55,220 bases of DNA from Desulfobacterales bacterium. Its GTDB lineage: Bacteria > Desulfobacterota > Desulfobacteria > Desulfobacterales > Desulfosalsimonadaceae. The notes below the pieces were generated by a model. That model did no database searches. It saw only the letters and a list, made by a program, of their open reading frames with translations, and was not told the DNA's origin. Positions 15,830 through 23,856 of the stretch are shown piece by piece (position 1 is the first letter of the stretch; each line of letters opens with the position of its first letter). The DNA is taken from the NCBI GenBank assembly GCA_018335195.1, contig JAGXKN010000023.1, positions 1 to 55,220 of the forward strand. Direction: 5' to 3'. A program made the position numbers and the translations under genes.

Positions 15830-16621
15830 ATGGATTATCAGCTATCTGTCAATGATGTGCATCTGAGTTTCGGGGGCCTGCAGGCCTTAAACGGCGTATC
15901 CACCGGGGTCAATGAAGGAGAGATTTTTTCGATTATCGGTCCCAATGGCGCGGGAAAAACCTGCCTGCTAAATTGCATTAACCGTTTTTACAGGCCTCAG
16001 AAAGGATCCATCAAGCTCGAAGGCCGGGATCTCACCCGGCTAAGCCCTCACAAAATCCCCGGTCTCGGTATTGCCCGGACATTTCAAAACGTAGAGCTGT
16101 TCAGCCACATGAGCGTGCTGGACAATATCCGACTCGGTGCCCATATCCATCTCAAGTCCGGTTTTTTGACCGGCGGGATTTACTTCGGCCCGTGCAGAAA
16201 TGAAGAAATGAACCTCAGGCGTCACATAGAAAACGAGATTATCGATCTTCTGGAGATCGAACAGATCCGGAAAAGCATAGTCTATTCGCTCCCCTACGGC
16301 CTGCAAAAACGGGTGGAGCTGGGTCGCGCGCTGGCCATGCAGCCCAAGATCCTTCTTCTCGATGAGCCGGCCACGGGTATGAACCTGGAGGAAACCGAGG
16401 ACATGGCCCGGTTTATCCTGGATATCAACGAGGAATGGGGGATAACGATTGTGCTGATCGAGCATGACATGGGCGTGGTTATGGATATTTCAGACCGCGT
16501 TTGCGTGCTGGACTTCGGCGTAAAGATTGCTGAAGGGGTTCCCGAGGAAATCCGGCATAACGAACAGGTAATCAAAGCTTACCTGGGCGAACAGGACTTG
16601 ACCCTGTCCCGGCTCGGTTAA
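15830..16621 (+). CDS. livG: ABC transporter ATP-binding protein LivG
   Basis: 263 residues. Walker A GPNGAGKTC (37-45), Q-loop ARTFQNVELF, signature YGLQKRVELGRAL (the LivG variant of LSGGQ), Walker B ILLLDEPATGMN, H-loop EHDMGVVMDISD and the C-terminal LivG tail VIKAYLGEQ. It energises import with LivF at the LivHM channel. Ribosome site GGAGATC, 18 nt after the ligase stop. Confidence 0.95.
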   Translation: MDYQLSVNDVHLSFGGLQALNGVSTGVNEGEIFSIIGPNGAGKTCLLNCINRFYRPQKGSIKLEGRDLTRLSPHKIPGLGIARTFQNVELFSHMSVLDNIRLGAHIHLKSGFLTGGIYFGPCRNEEMNLRRHIENEIIDLLEIEQIRKSIVYSLPYGLQKRVELGRALAMQPKILLLDEPATGMNLEETEDMARFILDINEEWGITIVLIEHDMGVVMDISDRVCVLDFGVKIAEGVPEEIRHNEQVIKAYLGEQDLTLSRLG

Positions 16622-16667
16622 ATCGGTATGAACGGCATAATTGGCAATTTTTTAAAAGGGTTTACGA

Positions 16668-17480
16668 ATGTCGTCGACACAACCGCTGCTTGCTGTCAAT
16701 AACATTGAGGTCATCTATCACAATGTGATCCTTGTGCTCAAAGGGATGTCTCTTCAGGTAAACGAGGGCCAGATTGTCACAGTGCTCGGAAACAACGGCG
16801 CCGGAAAGACAACCACTCTAAAGGCCATATCCGGGCTCCTTAAATCGGAGGACGGAGACGTCATTGAGGGAAAAATCTGGTTTTCAGGCAAGCGCATCGA
16901 CCGGGACAACCCTGAATCCATTGTCAGGCAGGGCATATTTCAGGTCATGGAAGGAAGGCGTGTTTTCGAAGAACTCACCGTTGAAGAAAACCTCATCGCC
17001 GGGGGGCACACAACCCGCAGCAGAAGCAAGCTGAAAAAGGACATGGAAAAAGTATACTACTACTTTCCCAGGCTGGCCAACATGACAAACAGGATCAGCG
17101 GGTATCTGTCCGGAGGGGAGCAGCAGATGCTGGTAATCGGCAGGGGCCTGATGTCCTCTCCACGGCTGATGCTCCTCGACGAGCCCTCCATGGGCCTTTC
17201 CCCCATTCTGGTGGGAGAGATATTCGAGATCATTCAGCGCATCAATAAGGAATCCGGCGTGGCCATCCTCCTGGTGGAGCAAAACGCCCGTCTGGCGCTG
17301 TCTGTTGCCAGCCATGGATACGTTATGGAAAACGGCAGGATTGTCCTGGACGACACGGTCGACAAGCTAAAGGAAAACGCGGACATAAAGGAGTTCTACC
17401 TTGGCCTGACTGAAATGGGCGAAAAAAAGAGTTATCGGGACGTAAAGCACTACAAGAGAAGAAAAAGGTGGCTTACATAG
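16668..17480 (+). CDS. livF: ABC transporter ATP-binding protein LivF
   Basis: 270 residues. Walker A GNNGAGKTT, VMEGRRVFEELTVEENL, signature LSGGEQQM, Walker B LMLLDEPSMGLSP and H-loop LLVEQNARLALSVA are all standard LivF. It has a C-terminal extension of about 25 residues rich in Lys/Arg (YRDVKHYKRRKRW) beyond the usual KEFYLGL end. Last gene of the operon; no clear intrinsic terminator follows. Confidence 0.95.
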   Translation: MSSTQPLLAVNNIEVIYHNVILVLKGMSLQVNEGQIVTVLGNNGAGKTTTLKAISGLLKSEDGDVIEGKIWFSGKRIDRDNPESIVRQGIFQVMEGRRVFEELTVEENLIAGGHTTRSRSKLKKDMEKVYYYFPRLANMTNRISGYLSGGEQQMLVIGRGLMSSPRLMLLDEPSMGLSPILVGEIFEIIQRINKESGVAILLVEQNARLALSVASHGYVMENGRIVLDDTVDKLKENADIKEFYLGLTEMGEKKSYRDVKHYKRRKRWLT

Positions 17481-17610
17481 GGCTTCCTGAAAAATTTCCC
17501 TTAATTTCCGGAGCGTACTAATATTTGCAAAAGTCTATTGACTATTTTGGCTCAAATCAACATTTGCTACTGCTTGAAAAAATAAAAAACCCGAATAAAA
17601 ATTTGCCATC

Positions 17611-17648
17611 TCCTATCACTGGTGTCCCAACGATATAAAGCTCTATAC
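17611..17648. repeat. Repeat B, right copy
   Basis: Same orientation as 10421-10458, 32 of 38 identical. The reading frame analogous to the left copy (HWCPNDIKLYT) soon degenerates. In this flank B precedes A; in the left flank A precedes B. Confidence 0.65.
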
Positions 17649-17778
17649 AACAGTATATAGATTTTTTATTTTTAGTTATACTGGTAGCTTATGCGGTTTT
17701 TTTGAGGGGCAGATATTTTTTCTTTTAGAAGAAAAGATAGGCAAAAACATTGCAGAAGGTAAAAATCATCCTCCTTGA

Positions 17779-17814
17779 TTTTGGGGTATCTTAGCGTTCA
17801 CAGTGAATTGCTGA
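17779..17814. repeat. Repeat A, right copy
   Basis: Same orientation as 10231-10266, 30 of 36 identical, ending GTGAATTGCTGA in both. Confidence 0.65.
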
Positions 17815-17973
17815 ATACCCATGATTTTCCTCCGTGACTTCTCCACTCAATGTAGGTATTTCTCAAGATGCTGCAATGCATTGATTTTTATCTATGCAGA
17901 AAATTTATCAGAACCCGGGTGAAAAACAAAGAGGCAAAAGCGATCAGCCCAGTTTGACAGAGAGTTATGCATA

Positions 17974-18002
17974 TTGACACAGGATCGGTTTTATGACATA
18001 AT
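17974..18002 (+). promoter_or_regulatory. Strong sigma-70-type promoter for the 18.1-kb acyl-CoA ligase
   Basis: A perfect -35 TTGACA (17974-17979), a 17-bp spacer and CATAAT (17997-18002, five of six) with an extended -10 TG at 17994-17995. Predicted start near 18009, about 100 nt before the ligase ATG. Confidence 0.7.
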
Positions 18003-18013
18003 TTTTTGTGTTA

Positions 18014-18024
18014 GAACAATGTTC
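18014..18024. promoter_or_regulatory. Operator-like palindrome over the transcription start
   Basis: GAACA-A-TGTTC with an outer GT/AC match, lying about 5-16 nt past the predicted start. Position fits a repressor site, for example TetR-type; protein unknown. Confidence 0.4.
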
Positions 18025-18112
18025 ACACCTCGTGTTCGGCTTCTTTGGGCAGACAGGGAGCCTGTGCCTGATACCATCCATGCATCCATATCAAAAAAGG
18101 GGGGAGGAGTTT

Positions 18113-19687
18113 ATGACGTCGCTTTCATCTTTTGAAAAAAACGTTGTGAGAAGGGCGAGCGTGGGGGACATGCTGGTGCGCACCGCGGCCAGGAACCCGG
18201 ACAAAAAGGCGTTTTCATTCCGGGATAAAGCGTTTACCTACAGACAGTTCAACGAAACGGTCAACCGGTGTGCCCACAGCTTGCAAAAGCTCGGGGTGAA
18301 AAAGGGCGACCGGGCGGCCATCCTGTCGCACAACTGCCACCAGTTCGTGATTTACTGGTGGGCGCTGTTAAAGCTCGGGGCGATCGTTACGCCGCTGAAC
18401 TTCATGCTCAAGCCCGAGGAGATCGAATTTATCATCAACCACAGCGAGCCGGTGATGTTTCTCGTGGAAGACGCCTTGGTGGACAACGTGGTCCCGGTAC
18501 AAGACCGGCTTACCAGTGTGAAGCATTTCGGATATATCAACCTTGCCGGCGAGGGCGGACCGTCGGGCTGGCAGGATTTTGACGAGTTGTTTGCCGGGGA
18601 TCTGCCCGCTGATGAACCCGAAGCCGAAATCGCGCCCGAGGATCCGGCCACCCTGCTCTATACATCGGGCACCGAGGCCGCGCCAAAAGGGGTGTTAAAC
18701 TCCCATCTGAATTATTACATCGACATTCTCTCGAGCCTGTTTGACCTGGGGATCCGGGAGGACGCCCGGATTATCACCGGAATTCCGCTTTACCACGTGG
18801 CTGCCAAGTATCTGTTTACGGCCATCGTGGCCGTAGGGGCCACCACGGCCGTGGAGTACGCCCCGGACCCCAATGAAATCCTGGAAATGACCCAGAACGA
18901 GAAGATCACGCACTGGGTCTGGCCGCCGGCCCTGTACGCAGGTCTTCCCATGATGCCCGGATTTGAGAACTACGATCTGTCTTCGCTTCAGCAGTGCGTG
19001 GTCTTCGGGGCGCTGGCCGCGCCGGCGGTGCTGGAGAAATGGCAGAAAATGCTGCCTCACGTCGGGTTCATGAACTATTACGGCCAGACCGAGATGAGCC
19101 CGCTGGGCACCAGCCTGCGGCCCGAGGACTTTGACCGCAAGCCCACCTCCATCGGCAAGGCGCATATGCCCATACAGGTCAAGGTGGTAGATCACAACGA
19201 CAAAGAGGTGCCCGTGGGCCAGGAAGGCGAATTGGTGGCCAGAGGTCCTGCGGTCATGCTCGGATACTACAAGGACGAGGAAAAAACCGCACAGACTTTT
19301 CGAAACGGCTGGCATCACACGGGCGACCTGGTCCGGATGGATGCGGAGGGCTTTGTCTACTTTGTCGACCGGGTCAAGGATATGATCAAGACCGGCGGGG
19401 AAAACGTGGCCTCCCAGGAGGTCGAGGCCATGCTGTTTTCCTGCCCGGGTGTGATGGATGCGGCGGTGATCGGTCTGCCCGATGAATACTGGTCCGAGAT
19501 CGTCACCGCGGTGGTCGTGCCGGCCCAGGGCCAGGAGGTGACAGAAGACGGTGTGATCGCCTTCTGCAAGGAGCACTTGGCGGGTTACAAGGTGCCCAAG
19601 AAGGTGTTCGTGGTGGACCAGATGCCGCGAAATCCCAGCGGAAAGATTATCAAGAAGCAGCTCAGAGAGCAGTTCGCCACGGCCTGA
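18113..19687 (+). CDS. AMP-dependent acyl-CoA synthetase/ligase (monocistronic)
   Basis: 524 residues from the ATG at 18113, chosen over an in-frame start 105 nt upstream because GGGGAGGAG lies directly before it. A3 motif LLYTSGTEAAPKG (181-193), A5 YYGQTEMSP, A7-A8 GWHHTGDLVRMDAEGFVYFVDRVKDMIKTGGENV and A10 NPSGKIIKK with the catalytic Lys. This is the fatty acyl/aryl-CoA ligase pattern; the preferred acid is not evident. The clade differs from the 634-residue ligase in the liv operon. Own promoter and a candidate operator lie upstream; a palindromic repeat follows the stop. Confidence 0.92.
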   Translation: MTSLSSFEKNVVRRASVGDMLVRTAARNPDKKAFSFRDKAFTYRQFNETVNRCAHSLQKLGVKKGDRAAILSHNCHQFVIYWWALLKLGAIVTPLNFMLKPEEIEFIINHSEPVMFLVEDALVDNVVPVQDRLTSVKHFGYINLAGEGGPSGWQDFDELFAGDLPADEPEAEIAPEDPATLLYTSGTEAAPKGVLNSHLNYYIDILSSLFDLGIREDARIITGIPLYHVAAKYLFTAIVAVGATTAVEYAPDPNEILEMTQNEKITHWVWPPALYAGLPMMPGFENYDLSSLQQCVVFGALAAPAVLEKWQKMLPHVGFMNYYGQTEMSPLGTSLRPEDFDRKPTSIGKAHMPIQVKVVDHNDKEVPVGQEGELVARGPAVMLGYYKDEEKTAQTFRNGWHHTGDLVRMDAEGFVYFVDRVKDMIKTGGENVASQEVEAMLFSCPGVMDAAVIGLPDEYWSEIVTAVVVPAQGQEVTEDGVIAFCKEHLAGYKVPKKVFVVDQMPRNPSGKIIKKQLREQFATA

Positions 19688-19734
19688 TCAGAACAGGGAT
19701 GAACGGGATGTATTGCCCGGGAAACGGCTTTGTA

Positions 19735-19758
19735 GGGGCGGACCTGTGTGTCCGCCCC
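19735..19758. repeat. Dispersed-type GC palindrome between convergent genes, possible terminator
   Basis: Perfect 9-bp arms GGGGCGGAC / GTCCGCCCC with a 6-nt loop CTGTGT, in the context TGTAGGGGCGGACCTGTGTG. This is the recognisable dispersed repeat (TGTAGGGGCG-x-ACC-x-GTGTG type) found between genes in many bacteria. It lies between the ligase and nitroreductase stops and could end both transcripts, though no U tail is present. Confidence 0.65.
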
Positions 19759-19780
19759 CTGCGGATTTGCGTTTCCGGTT

Positions 19781-20527
19781 TTACAGTTTGCTCACCGGGG
19801 CGATGTAGATGGTGAATTCGTCCTCGCCGTCCACGTCAAGCACCGCGTCTGCGTATTCCTGGTCATAGGCGCCGATGGCACATGTTCCGCAGCCCACCGC
19901 TTCGCAGGCCAAATACAGGTTCTGGCACACGTGCCCGGCGTCCATGGCGATTACCTTGTAGGCGGCCATGCCGTAGCGCCATTCCATGCGCGAGGTCACG
20001 GTTGTCCATATGAACGTGACCGCGCTTTTTCCGGCAAAGGACTGGCCCATGGCCATCCGGGTGACTTGGTGCTCCAGGTTTTCCTCTGTGGTGACTTCCG
20101 CGAGCTGGTGGCTCAGCGGCAGATACCTGTATATGCCCTTTTCCAGGCCTTCGACCCGGAAAGCCGCGATATAGGTTTCAAACGAGTGGCGGCATCCGGC
20201 AGAGGGCACCGTGCGCAGGGCGTGATACATTCCCTCCTTTTGCCGCACCCCCTGGGTGGCCCACAGCAGAAAGGACAACTCCTCAAGCGGAAGGCTGCCC
20301 CTGGTTGCAGTCCGGCGCGATTTCCGGTTCGCAATGGCATCGGCCAGAGGAATCGGTTTTACGGTCTGCCATTGCTGGCTTCCGGGAAGATCAATTTTGC
20401 GCACCCCTTTGGGACATGGTTTTTCAATGAGCGGCGGCGGCACGCCCCGGGACTGGTCCGTACGTGAAAAATCCACGCTTTTGCGTATGGAGTCCTTTAA
20501 AAAATATTTCAGGTCATGCATGCGCAT
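19781..20527 (-). CDS. SagB-type nitroreductase-family oxidoreductase
   Basis: 248 residues. FMN-binding nitroreductase features: IANRKSRRTATRGSLPLEELSFLLWATQGV near residue 66, RTVPSAGCRHSFETYIA, GIYRYLPLSHQLAEV, and AMDAGHVCQNLYLACEAVGCGTCAIGAYD at 190-220. This is the SagB/ThcOx subgroup, which includes azoline dehydrogenases of ribosomal peptides but also many stand-alone enzymes. No cyclodehydratase or precursor peptide is nearby, so peptide modification is not indicated. Divergent from the DUF2284 gene over 103 bp holding a Fur-like palindrome. Confidence 0.88.
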   Translation of the reverse strand: MRMHDLKYFLKDSIRKSVDFSRTDQSRGVPPPLIEKPCPKGVRKIDLPGSQQWQTVKPIPLADAIANRKSRRTATRGSLPLEELSFLLWATQGVRQKEGMYHALRTVPSAGCRHSFETYIAAFRVEGLEKGIYRYLPLSHQLAEVTTEENLEHQVTRMAMGQSFAGKSAVTFIWTTVTSRMEWRYGMAAYKVIAMDAGHVCQNLYLACEAVGCGTCAIGAYDQEYADAVLDVDGEDEFTIYIAPVSKL

Positions 20528-20579
20528 TGCGGAGCCTGCCTTTCTGTCTGCAGTCTGATTTTGATTTGCCTTGTGTTAT

Positions 20580-20599
20580 GATAATAATCATTTATTATC
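20580..20599. promoter_or_regulatory. Fur-box-like palindrome between nitroreductase and DUF2284 genes
   Basis: Arms GATAATA / TATTATC around a 6-nt centre ATCATT. It closely resembles the Fur consensus (GATAATGATAATCATTATC) and sits 52 nt before the nitroreductase start and 31 nt before the DUF2284 start, so it may control both. A Fur regulator is inferred from the sequence only. Confidence 0.5.
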
Positions 20600-20630
20600 C
20601 CAAAGGCAAAAATACGGGTTCCAAAAGCGG

Positions 20631-21248
20631 ATGGAAAGGGATGCAAGCGTGTTGTGTGAAACCGATGCAATAACAACCGGGCTGATCCGGGAGGCCCTTG
20701 AACTGGGGGCCACGGACGCTGCTGTCATATCCGCGGATCAGATCGTTGTGGACAAAAGCCTGGCGGATAAATGCCGCACCCCGAAGTGCATGAATTACGG
20801 GCTGTCCAAAAGCTGCCCGCCGCACGTGGCCGGCCCAGCGGCGTTTAAAAACCTGCTTGAAGCATTTTCCTTGGCAATTGTGTTTAAAATCGAGGTGCCC
20901 TCCGAGGTTTTGTATTCCGGGCAAAACCTGGAGCTGTTCCAGCTTCTGCACGAAACCGCGGCCGGCATCGAGCAGGCGGCAGTCCGCATGGGATTTTCCG
21001 GTGCCCGGGCCTATGCCGGAAATTCGTGCAAAAAGGTTTTCTGCAGCGACTACCTGGAATGCCGCGCGCTTGAAGGGGACGGGCAATGCCGCAACCCGGA
21101 CCGGGCCCGGCCCTCCATGTCCGGCTTCGGCGTGAACGTGGCAAAGCTCTACGCAGCCGCCGGCTGGGAGCGCAAAGGCGTGACCCACGAAACCGATTCA
21201 GGGAGCATCCGCATGGACAGCATTTGCGGGCTGGTGCTGATCTGCTGA
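20631..21248 (+). CDS. DUF2284-family cysteine-rich metal-binding protein
   Basis: 205 residues from ATG 20631. Its signature is CRTPKCMNYGLSKSCPPH (C48, C53, C62), followed by GNSCKKVFCSDYLECR and a fifth Cys group GQCRNPDRARPSMSGFGVNV, giving seven or so conserved Cys that can bind Fe-S or other metal. Common in anaerobes; precise function unknown. The start is uncertain: a GTG at 20649 has a better ribosome site (GAAAGGG, 8 nt), and a longer frame extends upstream to 20571 but overlaps the Fur-like site. Confidence 0.82.
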   Translation: MERDASVLCETDAITTGLIREALELGATDAAVISADQIVVDKSLADKCRTPKCMNYGLSKSCPPHVAGPAAFKNLLEAFSLAIVFKIEVPSEVLYSGQNLELFQLLHETAAGIEQAAVRMGFSGARAYAGNSCKKVFCSDYLECRALEGDGQCRNPDRARPSMSGFGVNVAKLYAAAGWERKGVTHETDSGSIRMDSICGLVLIC

Positions 21249-21345
21249 TGTGGTTTCAGGTGCCACAAACCAGGTGATTTATCTTTGAACTCCGGGGAGC
21301 CTGAAGCTTTCCGGAGATCGATGGGAGAAACTGTCGAGGGGTTGG

Positions 21346-21435
21346 GCAGGGCGGGACGGCGGGGTGGTTTGCGCAGATGCATCGGGCGCGCCAGCGGACG
21401 GCATATGCGCAAACTTCCCCGGCGGCCCGCCCTGC
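21346..21435. repeat. 90-nt near-perfect inverted repeat (30-bp arms)
   Basis: Left arm 21346-21375 (starting GCAGGGCGGG, ending TTTGCGCA) pairs with right arm 21406-21435 at 26 of 30 positions around a 30-nt loop. It lies between the convergent DUF2284 and tex genes, in a 247-bp gap that holds nothing else I can name. It lacks an adjacent U tract. Candidate REPIN/MITE-like element, structured RNA or transcription barrier. Confidence 0.75.
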
Positions 21436-21495
21436 GAAAATGGTTGAAGCCCGATTTTTTTGCAGGGCCCCACGAGATCGAAACCCCGCCCCGGA

Positions 21496-23634
21496 TCAGC
21501 GGCTTTTCTTCATGGAAAGCGAAATCCGCTTTCTTTCCAGGTCCACGCCGATTACCGTGACATGGACCTGCTGCTGTACGCGCACCACGTCTGCCGGGTT
21601 TTTCACGAACCGGTCGGCCATTTCGCTGATATGCACCAGCCCATCCTGGTGCACCCCCACGTCCACAAACGCGCCGAATGCCGTGATATTGGTCACGATG
21701 CCGGGCAGGCGCATGCCGGTTTTGAGATCCGCGATTTTTTCCACTTCCTCTGAAAAGGCAAATTCCTCGAACTTCTCCCGGATATCACGCCCCGGCTTGG
21801 CCAGTTCGGAGAGAATGTCCTGCAGGGTCGGAATTCCGACGGTTTCGGTAACATAGCGGGAGATATCGATTTTTTCCCGCAGCTGCGGACTTTTGATTAG
21901 GTCTTCGACTTTTGCGCCCAGGTCCCGCGACATGGCATCCACGATGTGATAGCTCTCCGGGTGCACGGCGCTGCCGTCCAGGGGATTTTGCGCGTCAAAG
22001 ATCCGCAGAAACCCCGCGCACTGCTCAAAGGCCTTGGGCCCCAGCCGGGGCACTTCTTTTAGCTCCGCCCGGGAGGCAAAGGGCCCGTTTTCCTCCCGGC
22101 AGGCCACGATGTTTTTCGCAATACCGGCATTCAGCCCGGACACGTAGGCCAGCAGCTCCGCGCTGGCCCGGTTTACATCCACGCCCACGCCGTTAACACA
22201 GCTTATCACCACGTCGTCCAGGGCCTGCTTTAAGGCCCGCTGATCCACGTCATGCTGGTATTGGCCCACGCCGATGGACTTGGGATCGATCTTGACCAGT
22301 TCTGCCAGCGGGTCCATCAGGCGCCGGGCAATGGAGACCGCCCCGCGAACGGTTAAATCATGATCCGGAAATTCGCGCCGGGCGGTCTCGGATGCCGAAT
22401 AAATCGAGGCCCCGCTTTCATTGACCATCACCACGGACACGGGCCGGGCAAAATCGATTCCGCGCACCAAGGCCTCGGTCTCCCTGCCGGCCGTGCCGTT
22501 GCCCAAGGCCACGGCCTCAATGTGGTATTTTTCGCAAAGGAAGCGGAGCTTTTCCGCCTCCTGTTCGGCCCTTCCCCTGCCGGTGTGCGGGTAAACCGTG
22601 TCATGGTGCAGCAGTTTTCCCTGCCGGTCCACGCAGACCACCTTGCAGCCGGTGCGAAAGCCCGGGTCAATGCCCATGACCCGCTTTGCCCCCAGGGGCG
22701 GGGACAGCAGGAGCTGTCGCAGATTTTCCGCAAACACGGCAATGGCCTCAGCATCCGCCCGCTTCTTGGCCGCAATCCGGGCCTCGGTCTCCATGGTGTT
22801 GGAAAGCAGGCGCTTGTAACCATCAGCCGCGGCCCGGCGTACCTGCCGGCTGTCATCGCCGTCGCCCGTGACAAACAGGCGCTCCAGTACTTCAACGGCC
22901 TCGTTTTCATCCGGCAGGATGCGGAAGGAAAGCACGTCTTCGGCCTCTCCCCGGCGGATGGCCAGCATCCGGTGCGAGGGCACGGATGCGGCCGGCTCCT
23001 GCCAGTCAAAGTAATCCCGGAACTTGGCCCCGGCTTCTTCCTTTCCCGGAATCACCCGGCACCGGATCACGGCCTTGCTGAAAAACAGCTCCCGCAGCCG
23101 GGCCCGGGCCTCCTCGTTTTCGCTGATCATCTCCGCAATAATGTCCCTGGACCCGGCCAGGGCCGCCTCGGCGGATTCCACGCCGTTTTCCGGGTCCACG
23201 TGGTTTTGCGCCGCAGCCTGGCAGTCCGTGCCCTTTTGTGCAAAAATCGCCTCGGCCAGCGGTTCCAAGCCTTTTTCCCGGGCCTTGACCCCGCGGGTGC
23301 GGCGCTTGGGCCGATACGGCAGGTAGATGTCTTCCACCGCTGTCAGGGTCCCGGCAGCCGATACTTTGTCCCGGAGGGCATCTGTGAGGTGCCCGTTTTT
23401 TTCCAGGGAGTTTAAAACGGTTTCCTTGCGCGCGGCCAGCTCCTTTAGCTGGTGCAGCCGCTCCCGGATCGCGGTGACGGCCACCTCGTCCAGGCTGCCC
23501 GTGGCCTCCTTGCGGTACCTGGCGATAAACGGCACGCCTGCGCCCTGGTCAAGCAGCCCGGCCACGGCAGTCACGCCGCTTTCCGGGATGTTTTGTTCAT
23601 GGGCAATGGTTTCGGCAAACCGGTGTTCTGGCAT
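21496..23634 (-). CDS. tex: Tex-family transcription accessory / RNA-binding protein
   Basis: 712 residues, full length for Tex. N-terminal HTH-like region, YqgF-like RNase H fold (KRVMGIDPGFRTGCKVVCVD, AVALGNGTAGRETE), helix-hairpin-helix (NGVGVDVNRASAELLAYVSGLN; SRAELKEVPRLGPKAFEQCAGFLRI) and a C-terminal S1 domain (GMRLPGIVTNITAFGAFVDVG...VHISEMADRFVKNP). Tex (Spt6 relative) binds nucleic acid and acts with RNA polymerase; loss affects toxin expression or stress tolerance in various bacteria. No operon partner. Confidence 0.95.
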   Translation of the reverse strand: MPEHRFAETIAHEQNIPESGVTAVAGLLDQGAGVPFIARYRKEATGSLDEVAVTAIRERLHQLKELAARKETVLNSLEKNGHLTDALRDKVSAAGTLTAVEDIYLPYRPKRRTRGVKAREKGLEPLAEAIFAQKGTDCQAAAQNHVDPENGVESAEAALAGSRDIIAEMISENEEARARLRELFFSKAVIRCRVIPGKEEAGAKFRDYFDWQEPAASVPSHRMLAIRRGEAEDVLSFRILPDENEAVEVLERLFVTGDGDDSRQVRRAAADGYKRLLSNTMETEARIAAKKRADAEAIAVFAENLRQLLLSPPLGAKRVMGIDPGFRTGCKVVCVDRQGKLLHHDTVYPHTGRGRAEQEAEKLRFLCEKYHIEAVALGNGTAGRETEALVRGIDFARPVSVVMVNESGASIYSASETARREFPDHDLTVRGAVSIARRLMDPLAELVKIDPKSIGVGQYQHDVDQRALKQALDDVVISCVNGVGVDVNRASAELLAYVSGLNAGIAKNIVACREENGPFASRAELKEVPRLGPKAFEQCAGFLRIFDAQNPLDGSAVHPESYHIVDAMSRDLGAKVEDLIKSPQLREKIDISRYVTETVGIPTLQDILSELAKPGRDIREKFEEFAFSEEVEKIADLKTGMRLPGIVTNITAFGAFVDVGVHQDGLVHISEMADRFVKNPADVVRVQQQVHVTVIGVDLERKRISLSMKKSR

Positions 23635-23710
23635 GTATTTCGAAAAATCCCCTTCCGGTTCAATGAAAAAATAAATATCGCATCAGAAACAGGACGATCA
23701 TAATACCGGA

Positions 23711-23780
23711 GTCGGCAAAAAGCAATGGAGAGCCGACAGGTCCGCCGATATCCGGGAAAGACTCGCCCGTGCGGACGGGC
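23711..23780 (+). promoter_or_regulatory. Two potential hairpins in the leader of the MttB pair
   Basis: GTCGGC / GCCGAC (23711-23716 and 23732-23737) and GCCCGT-GCGG-ACGGGC (23765-23780), followed by a pyrimidine-rich stretch. Could be an attenuating leader; none of the conserved cobalamin-riboswitch boxes was recognised. Confidence 0.3.
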
Positions 23781-23856
23781 TGGCGCAGCACTTTCTTCTT
23801 CCTTTTTTGCCGGGGGAAATGATATGCTTTTAAGTAACACGCCGGGAGGATTGTCT

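Larger units (their letters stand above)
17481..18112. other. 632-bp AT-rich region right of the liv operon
   Basis: No intact gene. Holds the right copies of repeats B and A, then a strong promoter and a palindrome serving the downstream ligase. Base composition is far more AT-rich than the genes on either side, like the left flank of the operon. Confidence 0.7.

Noticed and set aside
9922-18112. A named insertion sequence or integrative element around the liv operon
   Set aside because: No transposase, integrase, tRNA target or clean terminal repeats were found; only diverged direct repeats and a tandem duplication support mobility.
19781-21248. RiPP (azole peptide) cluster from the SagB-like enzyme
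   Set aside because: No cyclodehydratase, YcaO protein or precursor peptide is nearby.
23635-23856. Cobalamin riboswitch before the MttB pair
   Set aside because: Two small hairpins exist, but none of the conserved B12-box elements could be read.
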